From Sva-07 sp031398325 (GTDB taxonomy: Bacteria; Actinomycetota; Acidimicrobiia; Acidimicrobiales; Ilumatobacteraceae), in NCBI GenBank assembly GCA_031398325.1, contig JANNNB010000209.1, positions 1-6,426 of the forward strand: a DNA stretch of 6,426 bases. The letters run 5' to 3'. Positions 1 to 5,237 of this stretch are shown one piece after another. Numbering within the stretch: the stretch's first letter is position 1; every line of letters begins with the position of its first letter. The notes under the pieces are model-generated. The model searched no databases. It had not been told where the DNA came from and was given only the letters and a program-made list of their open reading frames with translations. The position numbers were made by a program, and so were the translations under genes.

Positions 1-1
1 C

Positions 2-217
2 ATCACCGAGGCGTGCGGCACGGGCGCCTGTGCGGCAGCGTTCGCAGCGAGGTCGTGGGGCCTCGTCGCCGGCGGCTCGTCCGAGGTGATCGTGCACATG
101 GATGGTGGAACGGCCGTCGTCGGTTTCGACGACGACTCGCCGGGCAAGGTGTCGCTCACCGGGCCTGCCACGTTCGTGGCGTCGATCGAGTTCGAGATCG
201 GCTCGGACCTCGCATGA
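2..217 (+). CDS. dapF: Diaminopimelate epimerase, C-terminal 71 residues (5' truncated by window edge)
   Basis: DapF interconverts LL- and meso-diaminopimelate in the cytoplasm, supplying the peptidoglycan cross-linking residue and the lysine precursor. Only the end of the gene is in the window, read from base 2 to the TGA at 215-217. The visible part opens with the family signature ITEACGTGACAAA. Its cysteine (bases 14-16) corresponds to the second of the two catalytic Cys residues of the family; the first lies upstream of the window. The rest reads as the expected beta-rich C-terminus with the GPATFVASIEFEI ending typical of DapF. The stop overlaps the hflX start as ATGA, so the two are probably translationally coupled. 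dapF next to hflX is also known from mycobacteria. The identification is firm; the N-terminal domain cannot be judged. Confidence 0.93.
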   Translation: MTEACGTGACAAAFAARSWGLVAGGSSEVIVHMDGGTAVVGFDDDSPGKVSLTGPATFVASIEFEIGSDLA

Positions 218-1527
218 CCACGCCATACAACGAGGCACTCGCAGCAACGCTCATCGACCGCACGATCCGTGAACGGATCGTGCTCGTCGCAGTGGCCGGT
301 CCGCGCGACGACGACGAGAGCGTCGAAGCGAGCCTCGACGAACTCGCGTTGCTCATCGACACCGCTGGCGCCGACGAGGTCGGGCGTATGGTGCAACGAC
401 GTGATTCGCCGGACCACACCTGGTACATCGGCAAGGGCAAGGCCGAGGAACTCCACCAGCTCTGCCTCGCGGTCGATGCCGACACGGTGGTGTTCGACAA
501 CGAACTCAAGCCACGCCAGCAGTTCAATCTGGAAAAGCTGCTCGGTCGTACCGCGCTCGACCGAACTGCGGTGATCCTCGACATCTTCGGCCAGAACGCG
601 CACACCCTCGAGGGCAAGGCGCAGGTCGAGCTCGCGCTCTTGCGCTACCGACTCCCTCGCCTCCGCCGTGGATCGGAAGCCAAGTTGTCCCAGCAGCGGG
701 GTGGCGTCGGTGCCCGATTCGGTGGCGGTGAGACGAAGATCGAAACCGATCGTCGGCGCATCATGCGCCGCATCGAGAAACTCGAACGCGATCTGGACGA
801 TCTGGCCGACACGCGGTCGCTGCAGCGCAAGGGCCGCGGTCAGAGCGGGCTGGCATCCGTGGCGATCGTCGGCTACACCAACGCCGGCAAGTCGACGCTG
901 CTGAACCGGCTCACGAACTCCGGCGTGCTGGTGGAGAACCGGCTGTTCGCGACCCTCGACCCCACCACCCGCCGCCTGGCGCTCCCAGGTGGTGAACCGG
1001 TGCTGCTCTCCGACACCGTGGGCTTCATCAACCGACTGCCGCACGGACTCGTCGAGAGCTTCAAGGGAACGCTCGAGGTAGCGGCCCTCGCCGACTACCT
1101 CGTGCATGTCGTCGACGCCAGCGCCCCCGATCCGCAGGCCCAGATCGATGCCGTGCGTGTGGTGCTCGACGAGATCGATGCCGCCGCCGTTCCCGAACTG
1201 CTCGTGTTCAACAAAGCCGACCTCGCTCCCGGTGTCGCCAAGGAACTGGTCGAAGACCACCCGGGATCGGTGGCGATCAGCGCCGCGACCGGCGAGTACG
1301 TCGACGAGTTCCTACGCACGCTCAGCGATCGCCTGCGACTGCTGACCGTGGTCCGCGAGTTCGTGATTCCGTACGACCGCGGCGACGTGCTCGCTGCCGT
1401 ACATCGCGAGGGCGAGGTCGTCTCGATCGGGGAGGGTGAAGAGTTCTGGACCGTGCGTGCCCGGCTGTCCGATGCGTCGGCCGGTCGGCTCGAATCGGTG
1501 CTCGCCGCGGTGGAGCCAGCGCCGTGA
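214..1527 (+). CDS. hflX: GTPase HflX (ribosome-associated/ribosome-splitting GTPase)
   Basis: This is a 437-residue protein of normal HflX length. The N-terminal HflX domain carries YIGKGKAEEL near residues 71-80. A linker follows with LPRLRRG, the glycine-rich GARFGGGET stretch and the basic ETDRRRI helix. The G domain shows G1 GYTNAGKST at 220-228, G3 DTVGF at 267-271, G4 NKAD at 333-336 and G5 SAATG at 356-360. All nucleotide-binding motifs are intact, so an active GTPase is expected. Family members bind the 50S subunit and split stalled or stress-inactivated 70S ribosomes; in mycobacteria HflX is linked to macrolide tolerance and hypoxia. I chose ATG 214 because it overlaps the dapF stop by four bases and gives the family N-terminus; the frame stays open upstream to base 13, but that part lies inside dapF. 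The 3' end overlaps dapC as GTGA. Confidence 0.96.
   Translation: MTTPYNEALAATLIDRTIRERIVLVAVAGPRDDDESVEASLDELALLIDTAGADEVGRMVQRRDSPDHTWYIGKGKAEELHQLCLAVDADTVVFDNELKPRQQFNLEKLLGRTALDRTAVILDIFGQNAHTLEGKAQVELALLRYRLPRLRRGSEAKLSQQRGGVGARFGGGETKIETDRRRIMRRIEKLERDLDDLADTRSLQRKGRGQSGLASVAIVGYTNAGKSTLLNRLTNSGVLVENRLFATLDPTTRRLALPGGEPVLLSDTVGFINRLPHGLVESFKGTLEVAALADYLVHVVDASAPDPQAQIDAVRVVLDEIDAAAVPELLVFNKADLAPGVAKELVEDHPGSVAISAATGEYVDEFLRTLSDRLRLLTVVREFVIPYDRGDVLAAVHREGEVVSIGEGEEFWTVRARLSDASAGRLESVLAAVEPAP
1509..1515 (+). promoter_or_regulatory. Shine-Dalgarno sequence for dapC (GGTGGAG)
   Basis: GGTGGAG lies eight bases before the GTG at 1524, inside the last codons of hflX. It supports the GTG start and suggests dapC can be initiated by its own ribosome binding as well as by coupling from hflX. 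Confidence 0.6.
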
Positions 1528-2639
1528 CGTCGGCGGGGTTCGTTCCGCCGCCATATCCGTACGACCGGCTCGACACGCTGAAGCCGACCGCATCGATGCT
1601 CCCGGGCGGCTTGGTCGACCTGTCGATCGGCACGCCCTGCGATCCGCCACCGCAGGCCGTTCTCGACGCGTTGGCCAACAGCGGGACCGAGCGGTCGTAC
1701 CCGGCGAGCATCGGCTCGTCGGCGCTGCGTGAGGCGGCACGACGGTGGATCGCTCGTCGCTTCGCCGTCGACGTCCCGGCGGCGCAGATCGGTGCGACCG
1801 TCGGAACGAAGGAGTTCGTCACAACGCTGCCACAGTGGTTGCACCTGCGTACGCCTGGACGCGACACGGTGCTGTACCCGGCGGTGTCGTATCCGAGCTA
1901 CGAGATGGGGGCGATTCTCGCCGGCTGTCGGCCCGTCGCCGTCCCCTCCCTCCCAGACGGCCGGCTCGACCTCGGGTCCATCTCTGCGCACGACGCGGAC
2001 CGGGCCCTCGTGCTCTGGGTCAACAGCCCGAACAATCCGACCGGCGCCCTCGACGATCTCGACGCAGCAGGGTCGTGGGGACGTGAACACGGCGTTCCGG
2101 TCTTCTCCGACGAGTGTTACGCCGAGTTCACCTGGGCGGGTCGCCCGCGCACGATCCTCGAAGGAGGACCGGACGGCGTCGTGGCGGTGCACTCGCTGTC
2201 GAAGCGATCGAACCTCGCGGGTTTGCGGGTCGGGTTCTATGCGGGCGATGCCGAGCTCGTCACCTACCTGCAGGAGGTTCGCAAGCACGTCGGGATGATG
2301 GTGCCGGGGCCGGCACAGGCAGCCGGGGTCGCCGCGCTCGACGACGATGCCCACGTCGACGAACAGCGGGCTCGCTACCGTTCGCGGCTCGAGCTGCTGG
2401 CGGGCGTGCTCGGTGACTGGTCAGGATCCCCGGTGCCGCTGCCGGACGGTGCGTTCTACCTGTGGATCCCGGTCGACGACGGTTGGGCGTACACGGAACG
2501 GCTGGCCCGTGCCGGCGGCGCGCTCCTGAGTCCCGGCGAGTTCTACGGTGAGGGCGGGCGTTCATTCGTGCGCGCCGCAGTGGTCCAGCCCGACGATCGG
2601 ATCCAATTGGTCGCCGATCGACTACGAAGTGACCGATGA
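1524..2639 (+). CDS. dapC: Succinyldiaminopimelate transaminase DapC type (PLP class I/II aminotransferase)
   Basis: This 371-residue fold-type I aminotransferase starts at GTG. PLP-site features are visible in order: the N-terminal LSIGTPCDPPP strand and turn, VNSPNNPTG with the Asn-Asn-Pro at about 170-172, FSDECYAEF with the cofactor-contacting Asp196 and Tyr199, SLSKRSNLAGLRVGF with the Schiff-base Lys227, and a C-terminal FVRAAV whose Arg350 is the expected substrate-carboxylate ligand. Together with YPSYEMGAILAG this fits actinobacterial DapC, which converts N-succinyl-2-amino-6-ketopimelate to N-succinyl-LL-diaminopimelate using glutamate. Sharing an operon with dapF, which acts later in the same pathway, supports that role. 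A related alpha-transaminase specificity cannot be excluded from sequence alone. The start overlaps the hflX stop (GTGA) and the stop overlaps the next start (ATGA). Confidence 0.85.
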   Translation: MTSAGFVPPPYPYDRLDTLKPTASMLPGGLVDLSIGTPCDPPPQAVLDALANSGTERSYPASIGSSALREAARRWIARRFAVDVPAAQIGATVGTKEFVTTLPQWLHLRTPGRDTVLYPAVSYPSYEMGAILAGCRPVAVPSLPDGRLDLGSISAHDADRALVLWVNSPNNPTGALDDLDAAGSWGREHGVPVFSDECYAEFTWAGRPRTILEGGPDGVVAVHSLSKRSNLAGLRVGFYAGDAELVTYLQEVRKHVGMMVPGPAQAAGVAALDDDAHVDEQRARYRSRLELLAGVLGDWSGSPVPLPDGAFYLWIPVDDGWAYTERLARAGGALLSPGEFYGEGGRSFVRAAVVQPDDRIQLVADRLRSDR

Positions 2640-3472
2640 GTTCGCGAAACAGACGCCGAAACCTCCTGCGCGTGATCGCCGGGCTGGCGATACTCGTCGG
2701 CCTGGCGGGCGGCGCCGCTCTCTGGTTCGCCGCCGATCAGCGGCTGGACGATGCCGTCGCCGGGATGGCCCGCGCCCCTATCGGATGCGACACCGTGCTC
2801 GATTTCGACGCCACCGGTACCTATCTGCTGTTCGTCGAGACCAGCGGAGAACTCGACGAGGTGCGTGGCGACTGTGACGCCGACAGCGAGGTCGGATGGG
2901 ACGAGGAGGAGCTTCCGTCGGTATCTCTCACGCTGCTCAGCCCGGACGGAGACGAGCTCGAACTCGATCCCGAGGATGGCGTGAGCTACGACACGCCGGC
3001 GGGGGCAGGCGAATCGATCCAGTCCGCCGAGGTCGAGACACCCGGCGACCACGTGCTGCGAGTCGAGTCGGACGACGCAGGCTTCGCCATCGCGGTGGGC
3101 CGGGACCCGAACCAAGGCGTGCTCGCGATGCGGGCCGCTGCGGTGGTGGCGGCACTCGCCGGGATCGTCGTCGGGGTGGCGCTGCTGGTGCGCGCTCGCC
3201 GACTCCGTGGCGAAGATCCCGCGACGGGGGAGGTCTGGTCGCCTGAGCCAGGAACAGGCACCGATTGGCCGATGAGCCCACCGGGCTTCCCGGCGCCCCC
3301 GCCGACCACGGGTACTTCGGCGGTCGTCGGCCCGCCGACAGGACCGACAATTCGCCCCGGCGCCGGGCCGTTGCCGACGCCACCGTCATCCGGCGGGTCG
3401 GTGGCGCCCATCCCCGGGCAGCCCGGCCCGTGGGGCCCGCCGCAGCCGCCGGGCAAGCGTCCCGGAACCTGA
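2636..3472 (+). CDS. Two-pass membrane protein of unknown function with acidic outer domain and Pro-rich tail
   Basis: I do not recognise a named family in this 278-residue protein. It begins with a basic MSSRNRRRNLLR, followed by a membrane segment at about residues 10-32. An acidic domain spans about 33-161, with two cysteines (Cys51 and Cys80) that could form a disulfide. A second membrane segment lies at about 162-186, followed by the basic stop-transfer RARRLR. A tail of about 90 residues is dominated by Pro, Gly, Ser and Thr (for example APPPTTG and GPWGPPQPPG). The positive-inside rule puts both ends in the cytoplasm and the acidic domain outside. The patterns FDATGTYLLFVET and ETPGDHVLRVESDD resemble beta-sandwich repeats and may be related strands. 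ATG 2636 overlaps the dapC stop by four bases; no strong Shine-Dalgarno is seen, so translation is probably coupled. Real gene status is supported by operon position, codon pattern and clean topology. Confidence 0.8.
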   Translation: MSSRNRRRNLLRVIAGLAILVGLAGGAALWFAADQRLDDAVAGMARAPIGCDTVLDFDATGTYLLFVETSGELDEVRGDCDADSEVGWDEEELPSVSLTLLSPDGDELELDPEDGVSYDTPAGAGESIQSAEVETPGDHVLRVESDDAGFAIAVGRDPNQGVLAMRAAAVVAALAGIVVGVALLVRARRLRGEDPATGEVWSPEPGTGTDWPMSPPGFPAPPPTTGTSAVVGPPTGPTIRPGAGPLPTPPSSGGSVAPIPGQPGPWGPPQPPGKRPGT

Positions 3473-3493
3473 CCGAGCCCGGCTCACCTCGGT
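3472..3493. terminator. Weak candidate hairpin between converging genes
   Basis: Only 26 bases separate the membrane-protein stop from the lexA stop. ACCGAG at 3472-3477 can pair with CTCGGT at 3488-3493 around a ten-base loop, and a competing GAGC/GCTC stem lies inside it. There is no T-tract on either strand, so this is not a convincing intrinsic terminator, though it is the only structure in the gap that could serve both converging units. Confidence 0.22.
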
Positions 3494-3498
3494 TGGTC

Positions 3499-4128
3499 TC
3501 AGTAGCGACGCATGACGGTGACGACCTTGCCGTAGATCTCGACGAGGTCGGCCGTGAAGGTCATCGGTTCCATGGTGGAGTTCGCCGGAGTGAGCGTGAC
3601 CTCGGCGCCTGATCGACTGTAGGTCTTGATGGTCGCCTCACCGCCGGGGATGCCGGCCACGACGATGTCGCCATTGTTCGGGTTGGTGATCTGCGTGGCG
3701 ACGACGAAGTCCCCGTCGAGGATTCCCAGTTCGATCATCGATTCGCCGCGGACGCGAAGCATGAAGAGCTCGCCGTCTCCGGTGAAATCGACGGGTACCG
3801 GCAGGAGCTCCTCGACGTTCTCCTCCGCGAGTACGTCGGTGCCGGCGGCCACGTCGCCGACCAGCGGCACGTGGCGAACGGGCCGGCGCTCCATGACCGC
3901 GCCGCTGTTGGTGTCGTAACGCACCTCGATGGCCCGAGGCTTGGTGGGGTCACGACGGAGGTACCCGAGCCGTTGGAGCGTGTTCAGATGGCTGTGGACG
4001 GTCGACGGGGATGTCAGGCCGACGGCATCGCCGATCTCACGGACCGACGGTGGATAGCCCCGTTCACGGATCTGTGACTCGATGAACTCGAGGATGTTGC
4101 GCTGACGCGTACTGATCGGAGGAGCCAT
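3499..4128 (-). CDS. lexA: SOS transcriptional repressor LexA
   Basis: LexA represses DNA-damage genes and cleaves itself when stimulated by RecA filaments. The 209-residue product has the usual two domains. The N-terminal winged helix at about 1-70 reads STRQRNILEFIE, then GYPPSVREIGDAVGLTSPSTVHSHL and LERKGYL-like LQRLGYLRRDP. The C-terminal S24 peptidase domain has a cleavage site at Ala95-Gly96 (GDVAAGTD), catalytic Ser130 in RGESM and catalytic Lys168 in EATIKTY, and ends GKVVTVMRRY. The frame is open upstream to 4329, but the family N-terminus begins at ATG 4128 and the upstream codons coincide with the control region. There is no Shine-Dalgarno before this ATG; a -10 hexamer ends six bases upstream, which suggests a leaderless mRNA. 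An in-frame ATG at 4167 is unlikely because it sits on a LexA-box-like site. Confidence 0.96.
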   Translation of the reverse strand: MAPPISTRQRNILEFIESQIRERGYPPSVREIGDAVGLTSPSTVHSHLNTLQRLGYLRRDPTKPRAIEVRYDTNSGAVMERRPVRHVPLVGDVAAGTDVLAEENVEELLPVPVDFTGDGELFMLRVRGESMIELGILDGDFVVATQITNPNNGDIVVAGIPGGEATIKTYSRSGAEVTLTPANSTMEPMTFTADLVEIYGKVVTVMRRY

Positions 4129-4134
4129 TCGAAC

Positions 4135-4163
4135 AGTGTACGGCTCGAAGGTTGCCGGGTCAA
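4135..4163 (-). promoter_or_regulatory. Predicted lexA promoter giving a leaderless transcript
   Basis: Read on the minus strand, TTGACC (4163-4158) is separated by exactly 17 bases from TACACT (4140-4135). This is a good vegetative-sigma match with a TAnnnT -10. Six bases follow before the ATG at 4128, so transcription would start at or within a base or two of the start codon. Leaderless mRNAs are common in actinobacteria. The -35 element overlaps the LexA-box-like site at 4161-4174, which gives a direct route for autorepression. Confidence 0.6.
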
Positions 4164-4174
4164 ACATCTGTACC
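4161..4174 (-). promoter_or_regulatory. Degenerate LexA box over the lexA -35
   Basis: On the minus strand the site reads GGTACAGATGTTTG. It matches the actinobacterial/Bacillus SOS consensus CGAACRNRYGTTYG at 12 of 14 positions, with a perfect right half (GTTTG) and two mismatches in the left half. It overlaps the TTGACC -35 of lexA and directly abuts the stronger box at 4175-4188, so two LexA dimers could sit side by side. The call rests on position and consensus match alone. Confidence 0.45.
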
Positions 4175-4188
4175 GGAACAGGCGTTCG
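4175..4188 (+). promoter_or_regulatory. LexA (SOS) box upstream of lexA
   Basis: GGAACAGGCGTTCG matches the SOS consensus CGAACRNRYGTTYG at 13 of 14 positions and has the canonical GAAC-N4-GTTC core. It lies 46 bases upstream of the lexA start codon, just upstream of the predicted -35, and is the best single match in the divergent region. LexA autoregulation is universal in this group. Confidence 0.75.
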
Positions 4189-4213
4189 AGAAATGTTCAC
4201 CGAAGGGTTGACA

Positions 4214-4279
4214 GTTCGCATCGAACACGCTTGACTGACGAACGTTCGCTTCTCGAACACCCGTTCCTTCGAACGGTTC
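4214..4279. repeat. Cluster of GAAC/GTTC inverted half-sites with about 16-base spacing
   Basis: CGAAC occurs at 4222, 4239, 4254 and 4270, that is, every 15-17 bases. Most copies are paired with a GTTC in a different geometry: GTTCG-CAT-CGAAC at 4214-4226, the perfect palindrome CGAACGTTCG at 4239-4248, the N4-spaced LexA box at 4254-4267, and GAAC-G-GTTC at 4271-4279. Only the third has standard LexA spacing. The others may be weak or cooperative LexA sites, sites for another regulator, or decayed duplications. Confidence 0.6.
4254..4267 (+). promoter_or_regulatory. LexA (SOS) box upstream of the LysM gene
   Basis: CGAACACCCGTTCC has a perfect left half and the canonical GAAC-N4-GTTC core, matching CGAACRNRYGTTYG at 12 of 14 positions. 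It ends 41 bases before the ATG at 4309. It is separate from the boxes nearer lexA, which suggests the LysM gene has its own SOS control rather than sharing one operator. Confidence 0.65.
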
Positions 4280-4296
4280 CGACTCGGCACTCTGTT

Positions 4297-4302
4297 GGGG
4301 AG
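4297..4302 (+). promoter_or_regulatory. Shine-Dalgarno sequence of the LysM gene (GGGGAG)
   Basis: GGGGAG lies six bases before ATG 4309. It decides the start: the frame is open further upstream to a TTG at 4231, but those codons are the GAAC/GTTC control repeats and have no ribosome binding site. A leadered mRNA here contrasts with the leaderless lexA opposite. Confidence 0.75.
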
Positions 4303-4308
4303 TTCACC

Positions 4309-4698
4309 ATGGCGCACTCGCTCTACCACTCATCGGTCGCTCCGTTCCCGGCGATGGCCCGCCCGGCGATCGGTGCGGCAACGCCTGCTGGTTCGACCCA
4401 TCCGAACTTCGTCGCACGCCGCGCCCTTGCGATGGCGCTCGTCCTCATCGCTCTAGCGCTCGTCGCAGGGGCGTTCGTTCTGCTGGCCGGTCTCGGGGGG
4501 CGACCTGCCTCCGCCTCCCAGGCCGAGCCAGCAATCTCGCAAACCGCTGCGGTCTACGTCGCAGCCTCCGGCGACACGTTGTGGTCGATCGCGCAAGAGC
4601 GCCACGGCGAGGTGGGCTTCGAGCGGTATCTCGACACGCTGATCGATCTCAACGGCGGCACCGACGTGCAGATCGGCCAGGCGGTCCAGCTGCCGTAG
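4309..4698 (+). CDS. LysM-domain membrane protein, candidate SOS cell-division suppressor (YneA/ChiZ-like)
   Basis: The 129-residue product has a cytoplasmic N-terminus of about 38 residues ending in the basic VARRAL, one strongly hydrophobic membrane segment at about 39-63, and a short Ala/Ser linker. A single LysM domain spans about 83-129: YVAASGDTLWSIAQERHG, then YLDTLIDLNGGTDVQIGQAVQLP, ending exactly at the C-terminus. LysM binds peptidoglycan, so the domain should be outside the membrane. The same layout, divergent from lexA, occurs in Bacillus YneA and Mycobacterium ChiZ (Rv2719c), both SOS-induced proteins that delay division. A LexA box 41 bases upstream and nrdR directly downstream complete the match. 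Function is inferred from architecture and synteny; the sequence outside LysM shows no obvious similarity to ChiZ or YneA that I can judge by eye. No wall-hydrolase domain is present. Confidence 0.85.
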   Translation: MAHSLYHSSVAPFPAMARPAIGAATPAGSTHPNFVARRALAMALVLIALALVAGAFVLLAGLGGRPASASQAEPAISQTAAVYVAASGDTLWSIAQERHGEVGFERYLDTLIDLNGGTDVQIGQAVQLP

Positions 4699-4754
4699 GA
4701 CGGCGGGTCGAGTCGCTCGCGGTCCGAGCAGCCGTGCAGCGGAGGATGTACAGG

Positions 4755-4760
4755 TATGGT
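4755..4760 (+). promoter_or_regulatory. Possible -10 element of a leaderless nrdR transcript
   Basis: TATGGT fits the actinobacterial -10 pattern TAnnnT and ends six bases before the nrdR GTG at 4767, the same spacing as the lexA -10 to its ATG. No recognisable -35 lies 16-18 bases upstream. The GTG has no properly spaced Shine-Dalgarno: GGAGG at 4741-4745 is 21 bases away, which favours a leaderless start. Read-through from the LysM gene, 68 bases upstream, is also possible. Confidence 0.35.
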
Positions 4761-4766
4761 CAGGGC

Positions 4767-5237
4767 GTGCAGTGCCCGGTCTGTCATGCCGACGACACCA
4801 AGGTCGTCGATTCGCGCGTGGCCGAAGAGGCGACGGCGATCCGTCGTCGCCGCGAGTGCCTGACCTGTGCACATCGCTTCACGACGTTCGAGCGGGTCGA
4901 CCACGCACCGCTCACGGTCGTGAAGTCCCACGGCGGTCGCGAGCCGTTCGATCGCAAGAAGGTCGTCAGCGGGCTCGTCGCAGCGACCACGGGCCGCTCG
5001 GTCACGCCCGAACAGCTCGATGCCCTCGTCTGTCGGGTCGAGGAATCAGCGCGGCTGCAGGGCTCGGAGGTGTCGAGCGCCAACGTCGGACTCGCAGTGC
5101 TCGAAGAGCTCCGAACGCTCGACGAGGTGGCGTATCTGCGGTTCGCGAGCGTCTACAAGGACTTCGACGCGGCGTCGGACTTCCACCGCGAGCTCGAACT
5201 GCTCCGCAAGTCAGCCGTCGCCACCCCGTCGGCGTAG
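4767..5237 (+). CDS. nrdR: Transcriptional repressor NrdR of ribonucleotide reductase genes
   Basis: NrdR senses ATP/dATP and represses ribonucleotide reductase operons when dNTPs are plentiful. The 156-residue product has the family's two parts. An N-terminal zinc ribbon carries Cys3, Cys6, Cys31 and Cys34 (MQCPVC and RRRECLTCAHRFTTFER). An ATP-cone at about 49-139 begins LTVVKSHGGREPFDRKKV and ends VAYLRFASVYKDF. I chose GTG 4767 because NrdR proteins begin immediately before the first Cys pair. An in-frame ATG at 4746 would add seven residues and sits directly against GGAGG with no spacing. The gene lies 68 bases after the LysM gene in the same order as Rv2719c-Rv2718c of mycobacteria, linking damage response and dNTP supply. 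No NrdR box is seen here, so its targets are presumably elsewhere. Its last 27 bases overlap the converging reductase gene. Confidence 0.95.
   Translation: MQCPVCHADDTKVVDSRVAEEATAIRRRRECLTCAHRFTTFERVDHAPLTVVKSHGGREPFDRKKVVSGLVAATTGRSVTPEQLDALVCRVEESARLQGSEVSSANVGLAVLEELRTLDEVAYLRFASVYKDFDAASDFHRELELLRKSAVATPSA

Noticed and set aside
13..213. N-terminal extension of hflX back to base 13.
   Set aside because: This stretch is the coding region of dapF in another frame, and HflX homology starts at about 214.
1095..2354. A 419-codon open frame on the minus strand across hflX and dapC, and several 100-190-codon frames on both strands.
   Set aside because: They are antisense or out-of-frame shadows of motif-verified genes in GC-rich DNA. 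Their translations are Arg/Ser/Pro-rich with no domain or start signal.
4130..4142. A further LexA box overlapping the lexA -10 (CGTAC-N3-GTTCG on the minus strand).
   Set aside because: It has three-base instead of four-base spacing and a mismatched left half; it is counted only as one half-site of the cluster.
4231..4308. Upstream TTG start of the LysM gene, adding 26 residues.
   Set aside because: There is no ribosome binding site, the bases are the GAAC/GTTC control repeats, and ATG 4309 has a well-placed GGGGAG.
4129..4329. Extended LexA reading frame of 276 codons, including an in-frame ATG at 4167.
   Set aside because: The extra codons coincide with LexA boxes and the predicted promoter; the conserved LexA N-terminus begins just after ATG 4128.
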